NCBI GenBank assembly: GCA_021286645.1
Contig: JAJTBZ010000043.1
Coordinates: 1-50,734, forward strand
Reading direction: 5' to 3'
DNA: 50,734 nucleotides
Origin: Ignavibacteria bacterium
GTDB lineage: Bacteria; Bacteroidota; Ignavibacteria; Ignavibacteriales; Ignavibacteriaceae
A program made the position numbers and the translations under genes. Shown piece by piece: positions 25,079 to 34,142 of this stretch (positions within the stretch are counted from its first letter, which is position 1; every line of letters begins with the position of its first letter). Below the pieces are notes generated by a model. That model was not told the DNA's origin. It made no database searches and worked only from the letters and a program-made list of their open reading frames with translations.

Positions 25079-27805
25079 TTACAGTACGAAAGAAAGTTTG
25101 CTTTCTGGTGTACGGCAGTCCATATCCGTGCCACGATCACGATGATCTGCTATTTCAGCAGTACATCCAATGGCCCTACCGAATAAAAACATAGTAAATA
25201 CAATATCCTGTACCTGCTTGTTTGTCATTTTACCTTCAGCGATATCTTTCCAAACAAATTTCAAAATGGTTACCGCTAAAACTGCATCAACGTTTACACA
25301 AAAAACATTCTTAGTTACACCTTCGTTAAATAACTCCTGTACCAGATTATGGTAAAAATCGAGAAATACATTATATATTCCTTTTTCTTCAAGCTGAGTG
25401 CGGACATATTGTTCCCGTGGGTCAATATTTACATCATTCCCTTTAAAAACGGGGTGGTTAACACAAGGAATACGTTTGTAATTTAACTCTCCGGTTTCTT
25501 TTTCTTTTACCTTATACTGCGCGTATTCATTTACTGCAGCAAGACTGAGTTCTTTGAGATTGATACCATGATTCTTATCACCCGGATCTTTCAAGCCGGT
25601 TTTAGTAAAATTATCCAATAAGTATTGAACAGCCTCGAAGCCATTACCGCCGTGGGCTAAACCTGTATTAGAAAGGAAACCAACAAATGACATGGAGATA
25701 TTATTGCGTGCGCTGACGGATTCTTTTGCACCTTTGGCAGAAATAGTTCCGGGGCCATTTGTTACAGTTAAGCCGATAAGAGTTTGGAATTCAAATAACT
25801 CGGTTTCTGTAGGAACACGGTTAAACAGGGTCTTAAAAGCATTCTCGGTAAAGGAACTACTTGAACTTCCTGTTTTCGTGTCGATGAGTTTTCTCCAGAA
25901 AGTATTATGCTTTCTATCAATAACTGAATAGGCAACAATACGCGCAACTATATAGAAGTAACTAATTGAATCCTCAACAACCTGGCGTGAAATTCTGTTT
26001 TCAAGAAGCGGTTTCCAGAATATACTAATGGCCAGTGAGGCTAAAAGAAATTCATAATGATTTCTGATATTCATGCCATCTTTATCGGCTAATTTAATGA
26101 TATGCTGGCATACCTGTATGGCAATATGTTTCCGGGTACTTTTCTTAATCTCTTTCAAGAGCATATCAGAAACTGTGCTTTTCATCTGGGTTTCTTTAGT
26201 AAACAGATTCTCACGAATAAATTCGTCAACTTCTTCAGGAATCTTTTGAACCTCTTCATTCAATTCAAATTCCCTAATCAGGTCGATGATAAATTTCGCC
26301 TGTTTACGTGACATATCAAGCAAAGCTTTATTACCAATTAATGCAATCTGCGAGGCAATGTATGCATTTGGAGTGCATTCGTTCTCTTTTGCCAAATCTA
26401 CCAGATCCATCCTGCGTTCATCCATTTTAAGGAAAAGATTTAACAGCAAATTAATGGCACTGATATCCTGAGGATCAGGCATAACTTTAGCGAGGGAGAA
26501 ATAGATATTTTCTTCCATTGAACATTGCGAAAGTTCGAGAACGGTCTTCCCATGTAATTCTGAAACCTGATTTTTCGGATTCATCCGGGAAGCACCCGAT
26601 TTATCCTGCATATTTTGGCGAAGATAATGAGCGCCAACCTGCTTATTGATTTCACGTATCTGGGTATCATAGGGAGCAATAGCAGTAACTAATGGAATAT
26701 CAAGTTCTGCCGGTAGTTTTAGATGGGTATCACCAATCCACGGTTTCAAAGAAAGATCGCCTTCCGGTGCAAAGTCAACTTTTTCATCTATTTTATCGAA
26801 AACAGCCTTCATCGCTTCGGGAATATGTTGAATTGAGGTTACACGTACACCTCGCTTGGAGACTACAGGGTTTTTAGGATCAAAAGGACCGATTCCGAAA
26901 TAGTCATCAAACCAGCCTTCTTTGGCAATGGCATCATCGCCGGCTCCGGCGAGCGCACCGGCGTGCCCGCATGGACGATTAATGTCTTTTTTCCATCTAC
27001 CGGTAACGCATACAACAATTGGCTTGTTGAACCCGAACCGGCGTTCTTTAATCCACTCCAGAGCCATTCTTTCGTAGTATCCACCGGGCTCTACGTACAC
27101 TACCACAGCTTTGGTTCGGGGGTCGTTTTGGGCTGCATATAAAAATTCCGGCAGCGCGAAATGAATGTAAACGTCTTTACCGGAACTAACTGCTGTTGTC
27201 AATCCGAAGCCTTGTGTCCGCAGGTATTGAGCGATTGTAGTTGTAAAATTGCCTGAATTTGAGTGGATGGCAATAGAACCTTTAACGAGAGCTTCAACAG
27301 GATTATCACCTCCTAGGGCTCCGCCAACACGAACATGGTCCCATACATTTGCAACACCCAGACAGTTAGCACCAATAATATCTACCCCGGCTTCCTGGCA
27401 GATCATTCTGACATTTCGGGAATCACGGGCAGATACCTTTTCGGTAACAATTACTATTCTTTTTAATTTTTGGTTATAATTAACTAATTCGGCAACAGCC
27501 TGTGATACAGCTGCAGGCGGTAAATAAATTACCCCCGTATCAAACTGAATTCCATGTTCGCGCACATCGCGGATACTACGGAAAATAGGTATATCACCAA
27601 GTTTTGTTTCCAAAACCCCGCGCCGGCCATATTGAACACCCGCAACCACGTTACCACCGCTATATTCATGTGATATGGGGGTAACTTTTCGGCTTTCGGT
27701 GCCAAGTATATTTATTATACAAACTTTTGAATCTTTTGTAACCAGTTCCTCAAGAGAATGAACTCCGACAAAATAGGGAAACGGTTTAGTTATTAATTGT
27801 CTCAT
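25079..27805 (-). CDS. aclA: ATP-citrate lyase, large subunit (long form)
   Basis: A 908-residue protein with two parts. The first (to about 330) is succinyl-CoA-synthetase-alpha-like: a CoA-loop-like HSNSGNFTTT (about 181-190) and the phospho-histidine motif CGHAGALAGAG with H281. The C-terminal part (about 600-908) is citrate-synthase-like, with GLAHGGNGFEAV near 716-727 and a CVNHPVF site with H784 where animal and Chlorobium enzymes have GHRVKS. It cleaves citrate with ATP and CoA to oxaloacetate and acetyl-CoA. At about 900 residues it is well over the roughly 600 of Chlorobium AclA; the extra length is mainly a helical region between the two parts. It resembles what I recall as type II ATP-citrate lyase. 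It is 57 bases downstream of aclB. Confidence 0.85.
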   Translation of the reverse strand: MRQLITKPFPYFVGVHSLEELVTKDSKVCIINILGTESRKVTPISHEYSGGNVVAGVQYGRRGVLETKLGDIPIFRSIRDVREHGIQFDTGVIYLPPAAVSQAVAELVNYNQKLKRIVIVTEKVSARDSRNVRMICQEAGVDIIGANCLGVANVWDHVRVGGALGGDNPVEALVKGSIAIHSNSGNFTTTIAQYLRTQGFGLTTAVSSGKDVYIHFALPEFLYAAQNDPRTKAVVVYVEPGGYYERMALEWIKERRFGFNKPIVVCVTGRWKKDINRPCGHAGALAGAGDDAIAKEGWFDDYFGIGPFDPKNPVVSKRGVRVTSIQHIPEAMKAVFDKIDEKVDFAPEGDLSLKPWIGDTHLKLPAELDIPLVTAIAPYDTQIREINKQVGAHYLRQNMQDKSGASRMNPKNQVSELHGKTVLELSQCSMEENIYFSLAKVMPDPQDISAINLLLNLFLKMDERRMDLVDLAKENECTPNAYIASQIALIGNKALLDMSRKQAKFIIDLIREFELNEEVQKIPEEVDEFIRENLFTKETQMKSTVSDMLLKEIKKSTRKHIAIQVCQHIIKLADKDGMNIRNHYEFLLASLAISIFWKPLLENRISRQVVEDSISYFYIVARIVAYSVIDRKHNTFWRKLIDTKTGSSSSSFTENAFKTLFNRVPTETELFEFQTLIGLTVTNGPGTISAKGAKESVSARNNISMSFVGFLSNTGLAHGGNGFEAVQYLLDNFTKTGLKDPGDKNHGINLKELSLAAVNEYAQYKVKEKETGELNYKRIPCVNHPVFKGNDVNIDPREQYVRTQLEEKGIYNVFLDFYHNLVQELFNEGVTKNVFCVNVDAVLAVTILKFVWKDIAEGKMTNKQVQDIVFTMFLFGRAIGCTAEIADHRDRGTDMDCRTPESKLSFVL

Positions 27806-27862
27806 TTAAATTTCCGGTTTAAGTTTACAAACACATTAAAATTGCTTTACACGTGCCGGGGG

Positions 27863-29128
27863 TCAGTTCGGGTATTTTTTCAAATACTCAGTTTTACCGG
27901 CAGTGTCCCACCAATCATCTATTTTTTTTGCGTATTCCAATACTTTTATCATAGAAGTATCGTAACCAAACATACGATAGGGGAGCTTTAACGTATCCAG
28001 AATGCCTTTCGCATAGAACATACCTTTAATGAGATTCGGACCTCCACGCCCAATAACCACGTAGATGGGTTTTCTGCCTTTCGTTGCCATGTGATCGCGC
28101 AAAGCATCAAAAACACCTTTAAAAGTAACGTAGATATCCGTGTTGTTTGCCTTTCCGCCAATGAGCAATAAAACATTTGCCTTATCCAGCCAATGCTTGA
28201 AGACAATATTGGCAATGTCATACATTTTTTCGTATGGCGGGTTCCCACCAAAGTCTGAGGCGAAAATTGCCGAACTGCCAAGTGTTTCGGTTGCAGCACT
28301 GGTTGCGCCGCCGCCAAACATGAAAGGAATAATTGTACCCTTTGGATTCATTTCCAATACATCGCTTTGCCCCTGATAGGTGCGAAGCTGATTGATTTCA
28401 TTTTCGAATGGAGTGACATCGGTTTGGAAGATTGTTTGTGGCAGCATCAGCCTTTTCCATGCCGGGTTGTTTTCATCGAAGGACGCTTTAACATCACAGG
28501 CCATTGGCACAAGTTTATTGCCCTGTCGGGTAATACGGATAGGGTTGATTTCAATTGTCGTTAATCCGTAATTATCGTATAAATCCCAAAGCTTGGGTAA
28601 ATGTTGAACAAGTGTGGAGATATACTCTTCCGGGCATCCGGTATCGTTAAGGGCATTGGTCAAGTCAAACGATTTTAAACCGATAAAGGGATCTATGTCC
28701 GTAACTTTTATTTTGCCAGCCGGTAGACTCTCTATATCTACACCGCCAAAAGGCGTTATTGTGAAAATAGGTTTGCGGTAAACGGTAGAGGCTGCAATGG
28801 AAAAATAGACTTCCAATTCAGATGGAATGAATGCTTCGAATGTAACGCCATTGGCTTTTACAGTTTTCGAACCATATTGATGTGTGGCAAAATACAATTC
28901 TTCTTTTGCCTGAAGAGCATCGGTTACATTATCGACTATCCTGACAAGGCCTGCTTTGCCTTTTTTGCCTACACCGCCACTGAATGATGGTTTTACTACT
29001 AACTTTCCATACTTTGTAAGCATGTTTTGGATTTCATCGTTGGTTGCCCCGCCGGTAATGAACTCGGCCACGGGGAATTCAACGAGTTCGAGTAACTTGG
29101 AACCGTATCGTAATCCCGATATCTGCAT
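27863..29128 (-). CDS. aclB: ATP-citrate lyase, small subunit (ATP-grasp)
   Basis: A 421-residue protein with an ATP-grasp fold followed by a CoA-ligase-type domain, as in succinyl-CoA synthetase beta and AclB. Seen: KLVVKPSFSGGVGKKGKAGLV (nucleotide binding) near 43-63, a EFAF-like stretch replaced by FEAFIPSELEVYFSI, TTIEINPIRIT with metal-binding residues near 197-207, and a C-terminal domain with FMFGGGATSAATETLG and VIGRGGPNL. It works with the large subunit encoded just downstream. The start has a GGTAAG sequence 6 bases ahead. Pyruvate-forming or citryl-CoA synthetase-like roles are possible for relatives, but the fused citrate-synthase-like domain in the partner favours citrate cleavage in one enzyme. 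Confidence 0.87.
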   Translation of the reverse strand: MQISGLRYGSKLLELVEFPVAEFITGGATNDEIQNMLTKYGKLVVKPSFSGGVGKKGKAGLVRIVDNVTDALQAKEELYFATHQYGSKTVKANGVTFEAFIPSELEVYFSIAASTVYRKPIFTITPFGGVDIESLPAGKIKVTDIDPFIGLKSFDLTNALNDTGCPEEYISTLVQHLPKLWDLYDNYGLTTIEINPIRITRQGNKLVPMACDVKASFDENNPAWKRLMLPQTIFQTDVTPFENEINQLRTYQGQSDVLEMNPKGTIIPFMFGGGATSAATETLGSSAIFASDFGGNPPYEKMYDIANIVFKHWLDKANVLLLIGGKANNTDIYVTFKGVFDALRDHMATKGRKPIYVVIGRGGPNLIKGMFYAKGILDTLKLPYRMFGYDTSMIKVLEYAKKIDDWWDTAGKTEYLKKYPN

Positions 29129-29524
29129 TTTTTCTTACCTTACGTGTTAATGTAATATGTACAATTCTTTGTAAAGGCAGCCGTAAAAGTCAGAATACAA
29201 GATTACTCTCATACAAAATCACATTATAGCCAAATACTGACTTTCGAAGTTACCTTATAATTTCATAGAACTATCAATCAAAAATACACATTTAGTTTTT
29301 CTGCCCCAATGAAAGCATAACCGTTTAATAAGATTTAATAATGGATTTTTTTTGCGGAGGCAAAAAATACCCATCCTTCGAATTGAAAAATGGTGGCATT
29401 GCGAAAATTACACTCATTGCCCGTAGCGTTGAGATTAATTTGCTCAATTGAGTGGTAATAGGGATATGCTGAAGGTATTTATAGGTGTTTTTCTGCGAAT
29501 TTTAAGGAAAAATAAGCAGGTTAC
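29129..29524. other. Intergenic region upstream of aclB
   Basis: About 400 bases. It should contain the aclB promoter (minus strand), but no clear -33/-7 pair stood out. A stem-loop at 29407-29459 is listed separately. No coding frame or RNA gene is supported. Confidence 0.5.
29407..29459 (-). terminator. Imperfect terminator after the acyltransferase-like gene
   Basis: The arms at 29407-29419 and 29445-29459 pair over 13 base pairs with two single-base bulges, around a 25-base loop. Read on the minus strand the stem is followed by TTTTCG. It lies about 65 bases after the stop of the minus-strand gene at 29525. Confidence 0.45.
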
Positions 29525-30715
29525 TCACAAATGAAGCCGTAATTTTATTTTCCCTGCTGCGTGTGTAATTCCCAATAATACAAATGAAAAAATCAAGGAA
29601 CGGATAATACCTGTTATTCCGTAACCCAATTGGCGATAGAAAGTAATGCCGCTGAAATAGAAAAATAGCGAAACATATACAGGAAGTAAATATGCTAACA
29701 GGGGATTTGTAGCCGCGGGCCGTAAAAACAGAAACCACCCCTCATTATTATGGACATCAATAAGCCAGTATAGAAATGTAAAAATAAGAACACATATAGA
29801 TGAACTAAGCAGAACCCATGCCGGAGTAGCCAGATTTTTATTAATGCCATAGGGTGGAATGGTTAACAAACCAAGAACAGCTAAGATCATACCCAGTGAC
29901 AAAAGCGTGTATAGGCGGGTTTTTAGAGTTTTTAGCAGTGTTTTATTCGAAATTAATATTCCTACGAGCATCCCCGTGGTTGTAATTGCAGCGTGGGCGC
30001 CGAAATGTCCGCCTATCCACAGAAAGTTTCGCGTGCTTAAATGGTTAAATAAACCTAACTTATCCAATGGGTAAAGCAGTATAAATAAAGCAATACAAAG
30101 GCCGATAAGAACTGGTTTCTTGCCGAATAACATATATACTAAACTGGAACCCAGATATGCCCAGCCGATTAGCCCTAAAATACCCCAATATGAAGTATGC
30201 ATCCAAGCGATTTCGCCATTGTAATTACTTCTATAGATATATGCCAGATAACCTAGCAAAGCTATTCCAAGTATCCGAAGAATTACAATAACATTTCTTA
30301 ATCGTGCGCGGGTAGATTTATATGTATTCCAAACTAACAATATCGCAATCATAAATAAAAACAACCATACCCGGGAGCTCATGCCTGTTGCCTGAAGGTT
30401 AAAAGTTTCCAGGTTAACAAAATATAAGCCTAAGATCATCAGACCAATAGAGCGGATAACTATATGCATCCAGATCTTGCGTGAGCTTTCGCCTTTTGCG
30501 ACCCGGGATACTATGGCAAATGGAATTGACGTGCCGACAATAAACAGAAAAGCCGGAAAAACTACATCGACAAATGTCATTCCACTGCCTTCGGCAGGAA
30601 AGTGCTTCATCCACCACGGTGTATCAGATACACCGGCTACATCGTTCACGAATATCATCGTGAATATGGTAATCCCCCTGAATATATCAATTGATTTAAT
30701 TCTGTTGGTATTCAT
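29525..30715 (-). CDS. Multi-pass membrane protein, heparan-alpha-glucosaminide N-acetyltransferase-like (DUF5009)
   Basis: A 396-residue integral membrane protein with about 10-11 hydrophobic helices. The N-terminus (KSIDIFRGITIFTMIFVND) and the following PAEGSGMTFVDVVFPAFLFIVGTSIPFA stretch are characteristic of the HGSNAT/DUF5009 family, which moves acetyl groups across a membrane to sugars. In Bacteroidota such proteins are common but rarely studied; a role in acetylating envelope glycans or recycled amino sugars is plausible, not shown. The gene is alone on its strand, between aclB and a divergent lipoprotein gene. Confidence 0.8.
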   Translation of the reverse strand: MNTNRIKSIDIFRGITIFTMIFVNDVAGVSDTPWWMKHFPAEGSGMTFVDVVFPAFLFIVGTSIPFAIVSRVAKGESSRKIWMHIVIRSIGLMILGLYFVNLETFNLQATGMSSRVWLFLFMIAILLVWNTYKSTRARLRNVIVILRILGIALLGYLAYIYRSNYNGEIAWMHTSYWGILGLIGWAYLGSSLVYMLFGKKPVLIGLCIALFILLYPLDKLGLFNHLSTRNFLWIGGHFGAHAAITTTGMLVGILISNKTLLKTLKTRLYTLLSLGMILAVLGLLTIPPYGINKNLATPAWVLLSSSICVLIFTFLYWLIDVHNNEGWFLFLRPAATNPLLAYLLPVYVSLFFYFSGITFYRQLGYGITGIIRSLIFSFVLLGITHAAGKIKLRLHL

Positions 30716-30862
30716 GTAAAGCCGAAGTGGATATAAAAACTCTCATTTCCTAAATATAATAATTCCATTGGTTAAATTACTCTAAGAACTATTAAAATCA
30801 ATATATATATTTGAATTATTGCCTAAAGGTTAATACAAGTAGTCTGAAAAACTTTTTTTTTT

Positions 30863-30870
30863 TATCTTTG
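30863..30870 (+). promoter_or_regulatory. Bacteroidota-type -7 box
   Basis: TATCTTTG matches the TAnnTTTG consensus exactly and lies 31 bases before the lipoprotein start at 30902. A convincing TTG at the -33 position is not seen; a T-run (30853-30863) precedes the box. Confidence 0.5.
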
Positions 30871-30901
30871 ATGTTGCCAGGATAATTACATCAAAAATGG
30901 A

Positions 30902-31309
30902 ATGCCGATGAGAAGTTCTACATCCCGGGTTTATACTATTACCGGTAAATTATTGTTTGTTTTCGCGCTGCTGAACCTGTTAATGGTAAACTCTTGCGTG
31001 GTACCGAGTATTCGATTTGTTAATGGATCAGATAAGAAAGTCTTTGTTTACGCATATTTTTCAGATTCCAAACAAATCCGCGTCCCTCAAGGGAGACTGG
31101 AATCAGTTATGCCAAATTCCACCAGGAGTATTTATATCAATCGTTCTATCACCTTTCCTCCAAAAGATTTCCGATATTTAATTGTCGTTGTGACGGATAC
31201 CCGTTATGACAAGGGTTCTGAACCGGATACCATTAGCGAGCATTTACTGGGTGTGCAGATCGTTTCGTCCCACGCTGTATCTTTTGATATGGAATTCTAT
31301 TATCCTTAA
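30902..31309 (+). CDS. Small putative lipoprotein, function unknown
   Basis: A 135-residue protein I do not recognise. It has a positively charged start, a hydrophobic stretch (about 17-29) and MVNSC, a plausible lipobox with Cys32 as the lipidated residue. The rest looks like one small beta domain: SIRFVNGSDKKVFVYAYF, RLESVMPNSTRSIYI, YLIVVVTDTRY, and a C-terminal VSFDMEFYYP. Repeated beta strands with an early asparagine-glycine turn suggest an immunoglobulin-like or lipocalin-like sandwich; this is a guess. It is 203 bases ahead of efp and probably has its own promoter. Confidence 0.7.
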   Translation: MPMRSSTSRVYTITGKLLFVFALLNLLMVNSCVVPSIRFVNGSDKKVFVYAYFSDSKQIRVPQGRLESVMPNSTRSIYINRSITFPPKDFRYLIVVVTDTRYDKGSEPDTISEHLLGVQIVSSHAVSFDMEFYYP

Positions 31310-31512
31310 TTGAATTTCTGATTGGTCAATTAATTCTTGGAAATATTTTCCGATTATAAGTAAATGATGGCAGTGGACAACTGCAAGCACATTTTTTATT
31401 ATTGATGGGCGCAATAAAACACTGCAAAAATCGAATTTTCTAAAGTTCGCGGGAATTGTTATTTTTAAAGTCTTTAATAGTTTACATTTAGCGCAACAAG
31501 GAGTTAATTTAT

Positions 31513-32073
31513 ATGGCAAGTACTTCCGATTTCCGTCCGGGTTTTGTTATCCGATGGAATAATGAATTATGGGCAATCGTTGAATTTCAGCATGTTACCC
31601 CGGGTAACCTACGAGCATTTTATCGTACAAAATTAAAAAACCTAAAAAATGGGAAAATTGTTGAAAACAGATTCCGGTCTGGCGAGTCGGTTGATGCAGT
31701 TCGTATTGAGCGTAAAACATGTCAGTATCTGTATCGTGATGGTTCCGATTATGTTGTTATGGATATGGAGACTTATGACCAGATCAATGTAAATGAAGAT
31801 ATCATCGGTGAACGCAGCAAGTACATGAAAGAAAACACCAATATAGATATTCTATTTGATGGAAGTATAATCATTGCCGTAGAAACCCCTGTTTTCGTTA
31901 ACCTGGAAGTAACCATGACTGAACCGGGCGTTAAAGGAGACACTGTTTCTAATACACTGAAACCCGCTACTTTAGAAACCGGAGCCATTATTATGGTACC
32001 GTTGTTCGTTAATATTGGCGATATGCTAAAAGTAGATACAAGGATCGATGGTTACGTTGAACGCGTAAAATAA
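31513..32073 (+). CDS. efp: Elongation factor P
   Basis: A 186-residue three-beta-domain protein that relieves ribosome stalling at proline runs. The family pattern is clear (DFRPGFVIRWNNELWAIVEFQH, RTKLKNLKNGKIVENRF, a C-terminal TGAIIMVPLFVNIGDMLKVDTRIDGYVERVK signature). The tip loop reads TPGNLRAF (29-36). The lysine that E. coli modifies (K34) is replaced by N32 here, with R34 two residues later. That variant agrees with the form I recall from Chlorobi. No epmA, epmB, earP or ymfI gene lies nearby. A TACATTTA sequence at 31483-31490 may be a near-consensus -7 box. Confidence 0.95.
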   Translation: MASTSDFRPGFVIRWNNELWAIVEFQHVTPGNLRAFYRTKLKNLKNGKIVENRFRSGESVDAVRIERKTCQYLYRDGSDYVVMDMETYDQINVNEDIIGERSKYMKENTNIDILFDGSIIIAVETPVFVNLEVTMTEPGVKGDTVSNTLKPATLETGAIIMVPLFVNIGDMLKVDTRIDGYVERVK

Positions 32074-32147
32074 TTCTTCGGATAGTGTTGTGCCTGCATA
32101 AAACTCTTATTGAGTAATAACAATGCAAGCCGGCATAAAATTTTTAC

Positions 32148-32182
32148 ATTCTCTGGTTTTTTTTAGTGAAGAATCAGAGAAT
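32148..32182 (+). terminator. Stem-loop between efp and moxR
   Basis: ATTCTCTG (32148-32155) pairs with CAGAGAAT (32175-32182), loop 19 bases, followed by the T-rich CTTTGTTTT. It is a likely weak terminator for efp, 75 bases after the stop. Confidence 0.5.
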
Positions 32183-32259
32183 CTTTGTTTTAGGTAGAAC
32201 TTTTTTTTGCCCTGTATCGTCTAAAAATTATATTAAATGAATAGTAAGGAAATCGCACA

Positions 32260-33243
32260 GTGGATATTAATGCCTTAAATGAGAAAATTAAACAAGAAAG
32301 CGCGTTTATTGACTTGTTAATGAACGAGCTTAGCAAGACAATCGTAGGTCAGAAGGCTATGGTTGAGCGTTTGATCGTTGGTTTGTTGGGAAATGGCCAT
32401 GTTTTATTGGAAGGTGTGCCCGGATTAGCTAAGACACTTGCAATAAAATCATTGGCTTCGGCAATGAAAGCGAAATTTCAACGCATTCAGTTTACTCCCG
32501 ACCTGTTGCCCGCGGATTTAATAGGTACGCAGATTTATAATCAGAAAGATGGAAACTTTTTTATTAAGAAAGGCCCGATATTCGCGAATTTTATTCTCGC
32601 GGATGAAATTAACCGCGCCCCCGCGAAAGTTCAAAGTGCTCTTCTTGAAGCAATGCAGGAACGACAAATAACGATTGGCGAGCAAACTTTCAAGCTCGAA
32701 GAACCATTTCTTGTATTGGCTACCCAAAACCCGATTGAGCAGGAAGGAACATATCCTTTGCCCGAAGCACAGGTTGATCGGTTTATGTTAAAGGTTAAGA
32801 TATCATATCCTTCCCGTGAAGAAGAATTGAAAATCATGAGACAAAACCTGACAGCGGATTCAGCAGTTATTAACCCGGTTATTTCGCCGGCCGATATCCT
32901 TAGGGGCCGCGATTTGGTAAAAGAAATTTACCTTGATGAAAAAATTGAGCAATATATACTGGATATCATTTTTGCAACCCGTAACCCGGAAAACTATAAA
33001 TTGCCCGGATTACAGAATATTATTACTTACGGGGCCTCACCTCGTGCCAGTATTAATTTAGGTTTGGCTGCACGTGCTTACGCGTTTATTAAACGTCGTG
33101 GTTTCGTAATTCCCGAAGACGTACGCATTATGGCGTTCGATGTTTTACGGCATCGTATTGCGTTAAGTTATGAGGCCGAGGCAGAAGAAATGACAACAGA
33201 AAACGTAATCCAGGAAATTCTGAATACTATTGAAGTACCGTAA
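32260..33243 (+). CDS. moxR: MoxR-type AAA+ ATPase
   Basis: A 327-residue cytoplasmic AAA+ ATPase, first gene of the Bat operon. Walker A is GVPGLAKT (52-59) and Walker B is FILADE (111-116) followed by INRAPAKVQSALLEAMQE. ATQNPIEQEGTYPLPEAQVDRF is the typical MoxR sensor-1 region. MoxR proteins act as chaperones with von Willebrand factor A (vWA) proteins, here BatA and BatB. The start is a GTG, preceded by AAGGA at 32246-32250 with 9 bases of spacing; no upstream in-frame ATG fits. DUF58 follows after 8 bases. Confidence 0.95.
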   Translation: MDINALNEKIKQESAFIDLLMNELSKTIVGQKAMVERLIVGLLGNGHVLLEGVPGLAKTLAIKSLASAMKAKFQRIQFTPDLLPADLIGTQIYNQKDGNFFIKKGPIFANFILADEINRAPAKVQSALLEAMQERQITIGEQTFKLEEPFLVLATQNPIEQEGTYPLPEAQVDRFMLKVKISYPSREEELKIMRQNLTADSAVINPVISPADILRGRDLVKEIYLDEKIEQYILDIIFATRNPENYKLPGLQNIITYGASPRASINLGLAARAYAFIKRRGFVIPEDVRIMAFDVLRHRIALSYEAEAEEMTTENVIQEILNTIEVP

Positions 33244-33251
33244 GAAATAAA

Positions 33252-34142
33252 ATGACGACTAAAGAAATTTTTAAGAAGGTTCGCGAACTCGAGATCACTA
33301 CCCGCGGATTAGTCAATCAGGTGTTCTCTGGTGAATACCATTCGGTTTTCAAAGGCCGTGGTATGGAATTCTCCGAAGTACGGGAGTATCAGTTTGGTGA
33401 CGATCTTCGTAGTATCGATTGGAATGTAACAGCCCGATTTGGACACCCGTTCGTTAAAGTATTTGAAGAAGAACGCGAGCTTACTGTAATGCTCATGGTT
33501 GATATGAGTGCATCACAGGATTTCGGAAGCTCACAGAAAACGAAACGCCAGATTGCGGCAGAATTGAGTGCCATTCTCGCTTTTTCTGCTTTGAAGAACA
33601 ATGATAAAGTGGGCTGTATTCTTTTTACAAATAAAATTGAAAAATTTATTCCACCGCGTAAATCCAAAAGCCATGTATTACGTATTATTCGTGAAGTGCT
33701 GGGATTTACTCCGGAGAATCGGCAAACCAGTATCAGGGGAGCATTGGAGTATTTCAATTCTGTAATTAAAAAAAGGAGCATTGCATTCCTGATATCTGAT
33801 TTTCAGGACGAAGGCTATGATAAAATTCTCAAGATTGTTGGAAAAAAACATGATCTGGTTGGTATAGTTTTAGCCGACGAACTGGAATTTAAGCTTCCTG
33901 CACTGGGCTTGGTAAGCTTTATAAATCCTGAAACCGGGGCAAGAGCCGTACTGGATACCTCAGACCGCGGATTCCAAAGATCCTTTCAATCGCAACTTGC
34001 TAAACAGGCAGAGTCAATGAATAAACTATTTACAGCAAGCAAGTTAGATAGCGTAAAATTGCTCCTTCCAAGGAAGGCTGATGATTTTAATTATCTTAGA
34101 CCTTTAACATTGTTCTTTAGGCAAAGGGCTGCCAGATGGTAA
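33252..34142 (+). CDS. DUF58 domain protein
   Basis: A 296-residue protein of the DUF58 family, which regularly pairs with MoxR. The signature GRGMEFSEVREYQFGDDLRSIDWNVTAR lies near 36-63, and a vWA-like metal-site segment MLMVDMSASQDFGS follows. No membrane helix is seen, so it should be cytoplasmic. Its last 7 bases overlap the next gene. In Bat operons it is thought to link the ATPase to the membrane vWA proteins; the molecular job is not known. Confidence 0.93.
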   Translation: MTTKEIFKKVRELEITTRGLVNQVFSGEYHSVFKGRGMEFSEVREYQFGDDLRSIDWNVTARFGHPFVKVFEEERELTVMLMVDMSASQDFGSSQKTKRQIAAELSAILAFSALKNNDKVGCILFTNKIEKFIPPRKSKSHVLRIIREVLGFTPENRQTSIRGALEYFNSVIKKRSIAFLISDFQDEGYDKILKIVGKKHDLVGIVLADELEFKLPALGLVSFINPETGARAVLDTSDRGFQRSFQSQLAKQAESMNKLFTASKLDSVKLLLPRKADDFNYLRPLTLFFRQRAARW

